DNA from: Inia geoffrensis
Taxonomy: Eukaryota; Chordata; Mammalia; Artiodactyla; Iniidae
Length of the DNA stretch: 64,000 nt
Assembly (NCBI GenBank): GCA_036417435.1
Contig: CM070901.1
Span: 10,762,001 to 10,826,000 of the forward strand
Direction: 5' to 3'
Shown here: one piece after another, positions 36,245-48,933 of the stretch
Position numbering within the stretch: the first letter of the stretch is position 1
Layout of the letters: each line of letters starts with the position of its first letter
Notes under the pieces: model-generated
What the model was told of the DNA's origin: nothing
The model's database searches: none
Seen by the model: the letters and a program-made list of their open reading frames with translations, nothing else
Program-made: the position numbers and the translations under genes

Positions 36245-37260
36245 AAATAAACACCTGAACTTAAAAAAAAATCTAGAAGAAAATGAAGTAATATGTTTAT
36301 AAATATGAATTAGGCAAGGCTTTAATGAAAACAAAATGCAAACAGGAAACTGTTAATAAACACATTAAACACTAGTGAGAGTTTTTTGCCCCAACATAGA
36401 CATTATATAAAAATAACTTACTCAGGGCTTCCCTAGTGGCGCAGCGGTTGAGAGTCTGCCTGCCCATGCAGGGGACGCCGGTTCCTGCCCCGGTCCGGGA
36501 AGATCCCACGTGTCGCGGAGCGGCTAGGCCCGTGAGCCATGGCCGCAGAGCCTGCGCGTCCGGAGCCTGTTGCTCCGCAATGGGAGAGGCCACAACAGTG
36601 AGAGGCCCGCGTACCGCAAAAAAAAAAAGAAAAGAAAAACTTACTCAAATTTGTAAGAAAATTATACTTCATACTAAATAATAAAGAACAAAAGATGTGT
36701 ACAGACTCTTCACAGAAGAAATGTATATGGGTTATACTAATAGAAAAAAACACCACCACTAGTAACAAGGAAACGGGAGTTATAGCAGAGTAACATGTTT
36801 TTGCACATCAGACTGGCAAATGTGAAAAAAAATAAATAAATCAAAGCTTACTGAAATTTTAAGGAGAGAGGTATTTTATATAAACGCTTAGGGATATAAA
36901 CTAATGTAGCAGAGTTTTCAAAATCTATTAAAATAAATAATATGTGTACTCACTGACTCAGCAATCCCATGTCTATATATAACCACTAGCAAATCTCATT
37001 GATCATTCCAATACTAGTAAAAGAGAACTGTTGGAAACAATAAAATTGTTCATCAATACAGATAATTTTAAATAAATTATGACATATTCATATTATATAA
37101 TGATATTCAATCATTAAAAAAGTGAGAACTGACAAGGCTAGGTTTCCAAAATACATTGTGAAATGAAAAATGCATATGGAAGGACAATAGACACAGGATC
37201 TTATACTTTTTGAAAGAATAGATACAAAAATAGCTACATATATGTGTGCGTGTGTATATA
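36245..37260 (+). mobile_element. L1M 3' part, interrupted by a SINE
   Basis: Sense-strand L1M landmarks: 'atctagaagaaaatgaagta', then after the nested SINE 'cagactggcaaatgtg', 'gactcagcaatcccatgtc', 'gttggaaacaataaaattg', 'ttcatcaatacagataatt' and 'atgacatattcatattat'. They follow the order of the ORF2 C-terminus and 3' region. It is heavily decayed with no open frame. A GT/AT simple repeat ends it. Confidence 0.7.
36425..36637 (+). mobile_element. CHR-type SINE, young copy nested in L1M
   Basis: Complete element starting 'gggcttccctagtggcgc', with a GC-rich, CpG-rich body and an A-rich tail interrupted by G. The target-site duplication 'aacttactca' at 36415-36424 and 36638-36647 is an exact 10-bp match. 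It splits the surrounding old L1, so it is the younger insertion. Confidence 0.95.
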
Positions 37261-37264
37261 TATA

Positions 37265-38175
37265 TATACAGTTAGTATAAATTTTTGCCTTACCTTATAA
37301 GAATATTGAGACTATCTGTATGTTTATTTTGAATTTATCCACTTCAAATGATTATGACTTACATTTCACCTTGATGGGATACAAACTCAGTCATTTAAAT
37401 TATGATCACAGGATCAGGAGAGTACGCAGCTACTATTTAACTATGTAATCTGTGGACATTAATCTTTTGGTACTAGAGTTTCTCACTTATAACTTAGATA
37501 AAATTACAGTTGTTGTGAGGTTTCTATAATATACATAATGAGCTTCAAAAGAAGTTATTAGTATATATTAATTGTTCAGATATACTCTTTTTGCCGTTGT
37601 TACTGTTATTGATCTTTTAAATATTAATATATTAAGGACTTCCTCCTTTTATTCTATCCAAACAATAGAATAGCCGCTCAAGTTTTCTTTTGCCGTGGAA
37701 AGGATTCTAACCAATCTGGTTCCTACCAAGATGCTCACTGTCTAAGACTGCATATTCCTTCAAAGTCCAGTAATTCTTTTGCTTCCATCACATGTTTCAG
37801 GGATCCACAATCCTTGAAAATGTGAGAACCTACTTCCTAAGTTTAGTCTCTCTAGGAAATCCAATGCAGCCTTTCCCTCTAAGACATTACTTGTCTCCAG
37901 AGGTACTGCCATAGATGGGGCTGCAGACCACAGCTTTTCTATGGACCAATGGACTTCAATACACTTTGAAGTCTTATTTCATCACTTGCTGCTCTTTGGA
38001 TGCCCTTCAATACACTTTTCACTCCTCTCTCTCATTTTTTCTTACAAGTTTTGTTGAAAAAAACTGGATCACTTGTATTATATCATTTCTCATAATCTGG
38101 ATATTGCAGATTACATTTCCATAGTTTCTTTTGATACACTCTTTGATATTTATATTAACTGTAACTTGGTACTTT
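37265..38175. other. Unassigned sequence
   Basis: No gene recognised. The part around 37.65-38.1 kb is pyrimidine-rich and may be an old repeat I cannot name. A 69-residue plus-strand frame there has no domain. Confidence 0.4.
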
Positions 38176-38179
38176 GACC

Positions 38180-38355
38180 CAGAGCTCTGCTGGCAAACAT
38201 ATTTGCCAGTAGCTACATGTGACCATTTAAATCTAAATTTAGGTTATTTAACATTAAATGCAATTAAAATTTCAGTTTCTCGGTTACACTAGCTATGTTC
38301 GACTACTCAGTAGCCTCATGTGGCTAATGGCTTCTATAGTGGACAGTGTGGATAT
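38180..38355. mobile_element. MER5A-like DNA transposon (hAT-Charlie), near complete
   Basis: Both inverted ends are visible in diverged form: 'gccagtagctacatgtgacc' on the left, and 'agcctcatgtggctaatggc' then 'agtggacagtgtgg' on the right. The AT-rich centre 'tttaaatctaaatttagg' fits MER5A. Non-autonomous and extinct. Confidence 0.8.
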
Positions 38356-38359
38356 AGAA

Positions 38360-40420
38360 TATTTCCATCATTACAAACCCACCTATTTTATTGCAATGCG
38401 AGTGGCCTAGGAATATAGACAGAACAAAAATATATACTCAACTACATTGAATTCACAACAGTAGTTATATCTGAGAAGACTGGAATTGCAAAGGTATAGG
38501 AGGAATGCAGCTTTATCTACAGTGTTTAAATTTTTCACAGAAAGTTTTTAAATAATGAATTATGTAAATAGATGCCTATTGCCAAATATTTGATTAACCT
38601 TATATTTAGTAGTTATAATAAATTCTTAGAACCTATTTAAACTGGTTTATCAATCATTAAATTATATCTCTACATAAATAGCATTTTTAAAATGCTAATG
38701 AATTATACAACTAAGTAATATATGCCATATTACATGATTTGGAAAAGAAAAAAAATAGAAGAAAGAGTTAACAGACATTTGCTACCAAGAGGCATAATGA
38801 GGTTAAAGGCCTCTTATGTCTGACAGGATTTGGAATGATCATCAGCTTTACCATGTTCTTGTTGTGTAAGCCAGAATCAGTTTCCTCATGACTCAGATGA
38901 TTAATAATGAGAGCCATCTCATAGATTAGCTAGTATAATGAATCTAAAACACTTAGCATAGTAACACTTTCATATAATAACGGTCAAATAATTAGTATTG
39001 ATACTCAGAAATACTAAGGGCCATTAATGTTTTATTACATACACTATAATAAATTGTCTGTAACCTAAATTGAAAATGACCAAATTAAAAAGAATATGTA
39101 CATGAAAAAATAAATATACTTTTGATGGCACGGTATAATTTTTATAGCCTTTTAAAATGTGTGTAATCTTTTCAGATTGGTTTTAATTAAGAATATTTAT
39201 GGTTGGGGAAAGGACACAAAAATAGGAGTTGTGATGATTGCAAGGACCACCTTAATATATTTCAAAATCTCGCCTGCCAAACAGGGTTTGTCTTCATACA
39301 GTATATTCTATTATAAAAAAATCTCTGACGTTAATGTGGTCTCCCTCTGTGTCAGGTGAAATCAGTGTCAGTACTATTCCTAGGACAGGCATCATCCCTA
39401 ACTTGTTTGTGATTCTGTATTACTGAAATGAAGGAGATTCTTCTCTTCCTCTTCATTTGTGCGTCACAGGAATGGACACAACTCTAATATAGTAGAAAAC
39501 ATAATGAATAGGAGCAGTTTTATATGGTGAAAAAATATAATTAGAATTTAAGTAGTCGATTTTTAGAAATTTTTTTGGCGTCCGGCATATTTAAGTAGAA
39601 AAAGATTTTGCTATACAGCAGTTCTCCTTTAACTATCTCAGGACAAGTGATAAAGTGCAGTTTATTGTAAATTGAACATATCTCAAACCCTAGTTGCAAG
39701 GTGGGCAATTAATAATACTAAACTGACTGGTGTTAAAGTAAATGGGTAAAGGAGGAGGACTGGGGTTCAGTAATTGGTTAATGGCCACAGTTCTAAGGTA
39801 TAGGACATGATTTATTAGGTCTTATGGAGAGAAATGTTTTGATGGACATTATAACAGTCATCCAGTCTCAAGATATGAGACATTTAACCTCATCCTAAAA
39901 GAATGCATTAAACTGAGAGCTCTCCAGTAAAGTGATGTAAGTGTAATTGACGTCAAAAGCACGTGCCCCTTATCACCAAATGGTATTAGTCTCATTAAAT
40001 CCAAACATATTGTTTGAAAGCAGTGGTTCCTTACCATTTAAGCTAGAGTTTAAGACCCAGAAATACCAAGTTTACAGAAATTCTATTTCCTCAATAGGCA
40101 AACTGTGGAAATTATTTACTTATAATTTAATAAAGACCATTTTCTACACTGTTCGATCACACTCAGTACCAGAATTGGGGCTTGTCCTTTCACAATGACA
40201 CTATTCATTTTGGGAAAAGAGATACCAATGTTTGGAAGAGTTTGCTTCTTAGAGTCTTGGGCTATTAACAAGGAGAAGACAGGTTGAACAGAGGACTTTG
40301 AGACACAGGTGATAACAAGAAAACCATGGCTGAAGGAAGGTGACTTGGTGGCTTGCTCACTTGGAGTCTCTGCTTCCATTTGGTTTCTTGGCCCTACTTC
40401 TAGAAAATACAGTGTAGTCT
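38360..40420. other. Unassigned AT-rich sequence with a probable MIR
   Basis: No gene recognised. Between about 38.83 and 38.97 kb 'gaatcagtttcctcatgact' and 'taaaacacttagcatagtaa' suggest the 3' half of a sense-strand MIR. The remainder shows nothing I can name. Frames of 60-90 residues at 39.16-39.36 and 39.95-40.38 kb lack similarity. Confidence 0.4.
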
Positions 40421-40427
40421 TTGAACT

Positions 40428-40772
40428 GGGTTATGAGCTGCACTGTGTTCTCCCAATGTTTATATGCTGAAGTCAGTACCTCAGCTGTGGTTAAAGGTAG
40501 AGTGTGTCAGAGTTAATTAAGGTAAAATGAGATCATATGGATGGACCTTAATCTAACAGGATTTGAGACCTTATACAAAGAGATATTAGGATACATGAAG
40601 ACACTGGAGGAAGATAGTCACCTACAGACCAAGGAGGGATATCTTAGAAGAAACCAACTCTCGTGACACCTTCTTCTCACACTTCAAGCCTCCAGAATTG
40701 TGAGAAAATAAATTTCTGTTGTCTAAGCCACTTGGTCTGTGGTACTTTGTCGTGACGACCCTAGCAGATGAA
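40428..40772 (+). mobile_element. MLT1-type MaLR solo LTR
   Basis: Well-preserved order of MLT1 blocks: 'tgtgttctcccaatgtttat', 'tatgctgaagtcagtacctc', 'gttaattaaggtaaaatgag', 'ctcgtgacaccttcttctc', 'agcctccagaattgtgag', 'aaataaatttctgttgtcta' and 'ggtctgtggtactttgtcg'. The AATAAA signal is present at the expected place. No internal sequence is attached, so it is a solo LTR. Confidence 0.85.
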
Positions 40773-40774
40773 TA

Positions 40775-42790
40775 CAAACTCTGATTCCTTTCCCTCACAG
40801 TGATCTCCCCAAATCAGAAATCTTATTCTCTAGCCTCTGATGTTCTTCAACCTCAAAACCTCTAACTCTTTTTTCCCCCTTACTTCTAATCCAGTAAATA
40901 TTATCTAGTCTTTTTAGGAGAGGGTCGTCGTCTTCTCTCCCCACCATCCTCCCAATTTCTTTTAAAGGCATATACTCCTATTCTGCTCTTTAAAACCTGC
41001 TGTTTTGATTCTCAGCATAATTTGAAAACAAGCAGAAAGCCTGAATTTTAACAAATCTAATTCTCATTTAGACTTTGTGGATGCCTCAAACTGATGAAAA
41101 GGAGGGAAAACATTGGGGGAGGGGAGACAAAATTAGCATTTAAAGACCTTAAAACTCATTACAAAATAGTCTTTAGAATCATTTCTTCAATTTATTAAAG
41201 TTTTATTTTCTGCTTTCACACACACATAGCACATACAGACTATGATTTTGCAAGATATGATTTGATATTAAGTGGTAGGAAATGACCAAATGTTTAGAAT
41301 GGTTACAACTTCATTAAGAGGAAGAGAACTCCTTCCTTTGTTTTCTGTTCAAAATGTTATTGCTCTAGAAATAATGCTGTACAAATACCCAAGGTGATTG
41401 ACAGTCTGCCTGATTTTATGAACAGGACATGCTGCATCTCATTGTAGTGCATTTCTAGTAGCAATTATTCTCCCTTGTCTATAGAGACTGTTGTGAATGA
41501 TAGTATTTCTCATATACTTCAATTTATGGCTTGTCAGGCCAGTATATCTGACACTTCTTTTTTTCTAGAAACATTTTTTGGTGGTGTTGCACTTTTCCTG
41601 TATTTTCTTGAATAAGAGCCATATAATTCAAATGTTTCATTAATGTAACTGCTAAGTCTTTTTTTTTTTTTTTACTTCATTGACAATACTCTAAATAGGA
41701 AAATTAGAACTAAGGCTTCATGAAGAATAAAGATCCTAAAAATGTACATTTGAAATACTAGAGCAAACAGGAATTAAATGTTTACTCTGAATGTAGACTC
41801 TTATAATACTAATTCCGGTGTAAGCCATGAAGCTAAGGACCCTGGGTTACCTCTCAGGCATAAAGTAATTCCCATGGCTCAAGCCACAGTGCAAACGCCT
41901 GAGGAAAATGCATAATTGTTCTCCTATACAAACATTTTCTTCGCAACACAGAGATGTATATCCCCTTAAGATAAAGAAAAACCAAGAGCAATAATAAAGC
42001 AAAGAGTGAATGAATGCTCTGTAACATTTAAAATGTTAAATAGGCTCTCATAACTCAATTTTAGCTAATATACACTGTTGCATTATAGCTTGGAAAATTT
42101 ATTTAACAAATTTGAAATGCAATCTGAATTGTATCCAAAATACAGTTATTTTAACTTTTCTTTCTATTTATATTCACTTTATGGATTTCTCCCCATCCTT
42201 ATTGATTTAATTTTATTGTTTTAAATATGTACAACACTAATCTATTTCCAAGAGTCAGAGCTATCACAAAAAGTGCACACACAGATCAGTGAAACAAATT
42301 AGGGGGTCCAGCAACAGAACCCCACAGACATTTTCAATATAAATTTGGCAAAGGTGCCAAGGCATTTTAAAGAGTAAAGGAGGGAATTCTCAGCAAATAA
42401 TATTGGACAGACTGGTTATGCGTATATAATAAAACACTAATCATAATGCTAACCCCATACTACTTATGAAGATGAATTTGAGGTGAAACATGGATATACA
42501 TATATGAGCTAAGAAAGCAAGCCACTAGAAATAGGTTTTTTTATTTTATGTTCAAATCCAGTTTTATTAAAATTATTCGGCAATTCTGGCAGCAGGACAA
42601 AGTTTTTGACCACTGGACACATTAGACATGAGTTTATAATTTTGGTTTGTTGTGGGTTTGGGTACATGTACTTTTCTAAATCTTCTGCCCTTCATTACCA
42701 AATGCCAAAGCGCCTTAAGTTTCTTTATCTACAATGCCCTGTTATTTATAGAATGGGAATTTGTAAAATAAGATTGAAAAAATAAAATGC
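40775..42790. other. Unassigned AT-rich sequence
   Basis: No gene or confident repeat. A run of T lies near 41.66 kb. Confidence 0.4.
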
Positions 42791-42794
42791 TCGG

Positions 42795-42835
42795 ATTCAA
42801 AAATATTCAATATTTTTGAATATTGAATATTCAAT
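42795..42835. repeat. Two adjacent perfect palindromes
   Basis: Bases 42795-42821 form 13-bp arms ('attcaaaaatatt' and its complement) around a single C. They are followed immediately by the 14-bp perfect palindrome 'attgaatattcaat' at 42822-42835. Confidence 0.95.
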
Positions 42836-42944
42836 GTTCTTCAAATATTAAGAACATACAAAGTATATTGAAGATATCTACATTTAGCCCTCCAAGTAAC
42901 AAGGTGGGGGGGAGGGGGTTGATGTCTTGTTTTTATTGATTCTT

Positions 42945-43485
42945 TGTGAACTTGAGGTAGACAAAAAATTCTTAGGACACAAAAAGCACTAATTATAAGA
43001 TTTCAAATAGTTAAACTGGACTTTATCAAAATTATATACATATATACAAAATTATATGTATAATTATTTAAAATTATATACAATATTATATACATACATT
43101 TATATTTGTAAGTATGTAAATATTTAGGAAAACACTAGCATCCAGTGTGTAAAAGACTTCTAGAAATCAGTTAAAAATAAAAAAAAAATAATAAAATAGG
43201 CAAGCGACATGGGTATATATTTCTTAACATAAGATTAGGAATGGTCACTAATAATGTAGAAAGGTATGCTCAGTATCACTAGTCAGCAAGGAAATGCAAA
43301 TTAGAATCACAGTAAGATATATGTCACACCCACTGAAATAGCTGAAATTTTAAGACTGACAGTACTATGTTTATGAGGTTGTGAAACTATTGGAACCATC
43401 AGTCACTGCGGGTGGGTCAGTGTAATTATTCAACCACTTTGATAAACATTTTGGCAGTTTCTCATACATTGAAACATACAGCTCC
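42945..43485 (+). mobile_element. L1M ORF2 C-terminal remnant
   Basis: Sense-strand L1 landmarks: 'gaacttgaggtagac', 'gacacaaaaagcactaatta', 'actggactttatcaaaatta', 'ctcagtatcactagtcagc', 'aggaaatgcaaattagaatc' and 'attttggcagtttctcatac'. An AT-rich expansion with repeated 'attatata' sits in the middle. No frame is intact. Confidence 0.8.
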
Positions 43486-43489
43486 CTGT

Positions 43490-45300
43490 GCAGGAAGGAG
43501 ATAAAGGAACAGGGGTTAGAATGATGACTGCAAGGGGAGAAGAGAAGGAAATTGACCCAGTCTAAATTCCTTTCAACATGATAACTGACCCACAGGACTT
43601 GAAGTGAAGTTTTGCTAGGTGGATGGCCTTCATCCATGGATTGTTTTTAAAAGGATATTCCCGTTTAGAGAAGGTTTACACAAATATACCCAGAATCTGT
43701 ATATTATTGAAACATGGCTCCTTGAAAATATGTGAGCTAAAATATAAAATGGAGATGTTTCAAGGATTAAAATCTCTCCTCCAGAAGCTGCAAAAAATCA
43801 CTTAGAGTCTGCATCTATTGGGGAGAGAGAGATGCCTGTGCAGAAAGGAAAGGCTTGGGACAGTTGCCACTGATGTTCCAGACCCCTTCCTACAGATTTG
43901 TGTGTGTCTTTGAAATTGTTAGAAATGCTTGATATTAAGTATGAATTCTGATTTATTTGAATCTGATTTGACTTTCTATCATTTGATCCTTTGTAGTGAA
44001 TCAGTAACCTAGGCCAGCAATTCCATTCCAAGATTTTTAAACAAGAGGAATTAAAACATAGCGTTATGACTCTTAAACTAGAGGTGTAATGCCCTCTGCT
44101 TCGGTTGCTGAATGCATGGCTCCGACCTGATTCAGGCACTCCCCACCCTTCCTTCTGTGTTCTTTATTCTGCTGATCCTTTTCATTGCCCTTTGGTGTTC
44201 TTTCCCCCATTTGCCATATTTGGGGGCATGTGTGTTTCAGTACCTTATTTTAGTTTGTATTTTATACTTTAAATTGCTCAAACTTTACTTTGTGTGACTT
44301 TATTGGAAAATGGCATCCTGTTCTACACATTTTGTAAAATGTTTTACTATTTAGCATTGTAACAATTGAAAAAAAATACCTTTCATCTTCATGTTTAATG
44401 CTATAGTTTTATTTCTTTCCTATTTGTGTTCTTTAGATCCTGATCACTGTTTACTGCTTAATGTATATATAGAGACAGATTATAATCCCCTTTTGGAGGA
44501 TAAATTAATCACCTTAAAAAAGATTCCTTCATATTGCCATGCTATTTCAGCTATATTTTAATGTTCTATCATCCAAAGTCCTAGATACTGTTATTTTCAA
44601 GTGAATCTATGATAATATCTTCCAAGATGTAAAATTACTTATTAAGCTTTAGTTGTGCATTTGCATTGCTGTCTTTCCAATAGAAAATCATGAAGGACAA
44701 GGATTATACTTCATTAACTTTTTTTTCCCCAGAGTCCTTAAATCATAGTAGATGTAGAGGGTACCTGGTCTCTTTTTCCTTCCATCCAATTTTTCTAGAA
44801 TGATTGGAAATTTTTTCTTTGAAAATCACTCCTCTCTCTCAGCCTGTGCTATACATAGTCACTTGTTCCTAACTTAGTTCTGGCCAATCAGAATATTCCA
44901 TGTCCCTAGACACAATCACTGACTCAGTATTAGCTACTGGATTCAATCCAGACCAATAAGATTTATTATGCAAATATACTCTTTTCTGAAAAGAATGTCA
45001 GCCATGATTTTCAGTTTTATGAGCCAATCAGTTCGTTGTTTTCTTCTGTTTAATTTAATTTTAGTCTTTCTGCAATTTAGAGTATGAGCCCTATCTAATC
45101 TATTTATATATTATCATAATTAACATACTTTTTCCACTTTCTATTATAATGTTTTAGTATAAAAGACAATATTTATAGTGAAACAACACCAGGTTTTCTC
45201 TCAACACAATTGCCTGTGAAAAGTCTTTACCTTTCTTCCAACATATTGATAGAAACTTTCTACTGAAAAGTAAGACAAATCCTGTTTGTGCATTAGAATA
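43490..45300. other. Unassigned sequence
   Basis: No gene recognised. Frames of 60-113 residues at 43.37-44.3 kb lie on both strands and lack domains. The part at 43.8-44.3 kb may be a decayed LTR. Around 44.88-44.99 kb a 'ggccaatcagaatattcca' block suggests another old interspersed repeat, unnamed here. Confidence 0.35.
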
Positions 45301-45309
45301 ATTTTCGAC

Positions 45310-45463
45310 CTAGATGGGTGGGATGGGGTTGGGGTGGGAGGGAGGTGCAAGAGGGAGGGGATATATGTATACATATAGCTGATTCACTTCATTGTACAGC
45401 AGAAACTAACACAACATTGTAAAGCAATTATACTTCAATGAAAAAATAAATAAAATAAAAAAA
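45310..45463 (+). mobile_element. Short L1 3' tail, plus strand
   Basis: 'gctgattcacttcattgtac', 'agcagaaactaacacaacat' and 'gtaaagcaattatacttcaa' are the terminal part of the cetartiodactyl L1 3' UTR, ending in an A-rich tail. The word 'aataatttt' occurs on both flanks and may be the target-site duplication. The element is truncated to roughly 150 bp. Its left end holds a strong G-run cluster. Confidence 0.9.
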
Positions 45464-45479
45464 TAATAATTTTATAATT

Positions 45480-47085
45480 GACCACTAGGAAAAGACTCAG
45501 TTGATTTCATGTTCTTGATAGTTTAAAAATTTATCTAAATGAAAGCATCTATATGTGGAAATCTATATTTATAGTTCGGAATCTGTAAACAGAGTGAAAG
45601 TGGTGTGCTAAATTTCAGTTACATTTCAGTAGAAATTATTTTAGAGAATAGAGCATTTTAAAGAAATTTGTATATTTATAAATGTCACCAGTTAACCTAC
45701 TACATGTTAAAACATTATTATTTGGCAATGTTCACATGAAACATATTTAGGTTGCATCATATTAAATTTTCTCCCTTCTTCTATAGTGGGAATTGTGCAG
45801 AAAACTTTTGTTGTATGTCATATAGATAATCATGCAGAGAGTAACAAATTTGTTTTAATAGTCTGCTATTTATTTAAAGGAGGAAATTCCAATAATGCTG
45901 AATGCATATTTTCCCCACATGGTCTATAGCTTTCTTTTTAACTGAACTGAGAAACTTACATGATTATTAAAAGGTTTTATTTACTGAAATAATTATTTGA
46001 GATTGAGTGAATCGAATTTGTGTTTGCACATTTAAATCATGTTTGAATCTTTGTTTCTTAGCTAAATATACACAAGGAATTAAGGGGAAATTTTAGTTAT
46101 TTAGAGGATTAACAATCAAATATTTTTTGTCCTTTATTTTATAAGAAAACATGAAGTCTTCAAACGTAGCAAGATATTATTATGTATATTTGTCTAAACT
46201 TTGAATAGCAAAACACACTCAAAAATATTAACCATGCCTTTTTGCCTATACATTTTCTTATTTTTCCATTAACAGCAAAATGCCTTAATACAGATTTGTA
46301 CTGTATTTCATTAAATAGAAAGTTTAATATTCAGTGTGTACTCTATTAGAAAAATGGGTCAAGTGAGAGAAAAGTCAGAGATTTGTGATTTTTAACACAG
46401 TACATATAAGACAAAGAGGCTTACAGATTAATCCTTTCAATGATTTGAGTATTACTTTTGGAAGCTCTAAATCAAATGTATTAATGAAGTCAATAATAGA
46501 TAACATATACGAAATACTTTGGCCTTATCAGACTTATGAACTGAGAGATCCTCTGACTTATTTTTCAATTTTACGGCTTTTATCTTGTAAGGAGTACAGT
46601 ACTTTTGTCAGTAAGTAATTAACCTCAAAGTATAGGTATAGGTGGTCTCATTCAAGAGAGGTGAAGCTGACCTTTGCTCCCTTAAAGCCCTGAATACTAT
46701 TACAGACACAGGAAGAGTTCAGTTCTTTATGTGATTTCATTCCAAATGAACAATCTTACAAATTTTTCTTACTAAAACACCAATTCAAATCTATTTGGGG
46801 AAAAAAAAAAAAGTAGATCTATTGAAACATGCTCTACGTAAGTGTGATTAATTTGAAAAAAAATGATGACCTGTGACAAAATAGAGAGTATTTTAAAATG
46901 AGTATTACACAAAAAGAATCTGTCAGAAAGGAATAATTGGGCACGAATGGGAGTTTTAGTAAATCTTTAGTGGAAATTAATCATGGTTGGCAAGCTTTTC
47001 TTTTTTCAAAGTGTTAGAGATTAAGTCAATAAAGTATCAATGTAAGGCAAGATATCTAAAATAGTGGAGGGGATTCCTTTTCTAC
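45480..47085. other. Unassigned AT-rich sequence
   Basis: No gene or recognised repeat. A 77-residue plus-strand frame at 46.39-46.62 kb has no domain that I recognise. Confidence 0.4.
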
Positions 47086-48332
47086 ATTTTTGAGAAATTG
47101 AAGTATATTTAACATACAATTTATATTAGTTTTATGTGTACAACATAGTGATTCAACATCTGTATACACTGTGAAATGATCACTACAATAAGTTTAGTTA
47201 CCGCCTGTCACCATACAAAGTTAATGTAATGCTATTGACTATTTCCCCATGTTGCATATTACAGCTTATTTAATTTATAACTGGAAATTTGTATCTCTTG
47301 ATCTCATTCACCCATTTTGCCCCCTGCCCCAACCACCAATTTGTACTCTGTACCCATGAGTCTGGGTTTGGTTTTGTTTTGATAGTTTGTATGTTTTATT
47401 TTTTAGATTCTACATATAAGTAAAATCCTGCAGTGTTTGTCTTTCTCTATCTGACTTATTTCACTTAGCATAATACTCTCAAGGTCCATCCATGTTGCTG
47501 CGAATGGCAAGAGTTATTTCTTTTTAATGGGCTGAGTAGTATTCCATTGTATATAAATATACCACATCTTCTTTATCTATTCATCCATCAATAGGTACTT
47601 AGATTTTTCCCTTATCTTGGCTATTGTAAATGATACTACAGTGAGCACAGGGGTACATAATATCTTTTTCAGCTGTATTTTTGTTTTCTTCACATAGCTA
47701 CCTATAGGTGGAATTGCTGGATCATATGGTAGTTCTATTTTTCATTTTTTAATGAACCTCCATTCTGTTCTCCATAGTGGTTGTACCAATTTACGTTCCC
47801 ACCAACAGAGCATGAGTGTTCCCTTTTCTCTGATTCCAGACAACATTTGCTAGTTCATGTCTTTTTGCTGATAGCCAGTCTGACAGTTATGAGATGATAT
47901 GTCATTGTGGCTTTAGTTTGCATTTTCCTGATGATTAGTGACATTGAGCATATTTTCATATGTCTGATGATCATTTGTATATTTTCTTTGGAAATATGTC
48001 TATTCAGATCCTCTTCCCATTATTTAATTGGTTTGGGTTTTTTGTTGTTAAGTTGTATGCCTTCCTTATATATTTTAGATATTAACCCTTTATTGGATAT
48101 ATGCTTTACAAATATCTTCTTCCATTCAGTAGGTTGCCTTTTATTTTTATCTTTTAAATTTATTTTTAATTTTTTGCTCTGCAGAAGCTTTTTAGTTTGT
48201 TATAGTCTAATTTGTTTATTTTTCTTTTGTTGCCCTTGTCTTTGGAGTCAGATCCAAAATGCATCACTACAACCACTGTCAAGGAGCTTACTGCCTGCAC
48301 TTTCTTCTATGATTTTTATGGTTTCAGGTCTT

Positions 48333-48545
48333 TTTATTTATTTATTTTTTTTGCAGTACACGGGCCTCTCACAGTTGCGGCCTCTCCTGTTGTGGAGCAC
48401 AGGCTCTGGACGCGCAGGCTCAGCAGCCATGGCTCATAGGCCTAGCCACTCCACGGCATGTGGGATCTTCCCGGACCGGGGCACGAACCCGTGTCCTCTG
48501 CATCAGCAGGCGGACTCTCAACCACTACACAACCAGGGAAGCCCG
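48333..48545 (-). mobile_element. CHR-type SINE nested in L1
   Basis: Complete element in reverse orientation with a T-rich tail containing 'attta' units. Target-site duplication 'tggtttcaggtctt' at 48319-48332 and 'tggtttcagtctt' at 48546-48558 differ by one base. The duplicated word is L1 sequence, which shows that the SINE landed inside the older L1. Confidence 0.95.
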
Positions 48546-48933
48546 TGGTTTCAGTCTTATATTTAAGTGTTTAATTCACTTTGAGTTAATTTTTGTATGT
48601 GATGTAAGGTAGTGGCCCAGTTTTATACTTTTGCATGTAGCTGTCCAGTTTTTCCAGCACCATTTATTGAAGAGTCTGTCTTTCCCCACTGTATATTTTT
48701 GCCTCCTTTGTCATAGATTTATTGAACGTATGTGTGTGGGTTTATTTCTGGGCGCTCTATTCTGTTCCATTGATCTATGTGGCTGTTTTTATGTCAATAC
48801 CATACTGTTTTGATTACTATAACTTTGTAGTATAGTTTGAAATCAGGGAGTTTGATACCTCTAGCTTCGTTCTTCTTTCTCAAGATCACTTTAGCTATTC
48901 AGGATCTTTTGTGACTCTATACAAACTTTGCAC

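Noticed and set aside
43371..44297. Frames of 60-113 residues on both strands
   Set aside because: Opposite-strand overlaps with no domain; more likely decayed repeat sequence.
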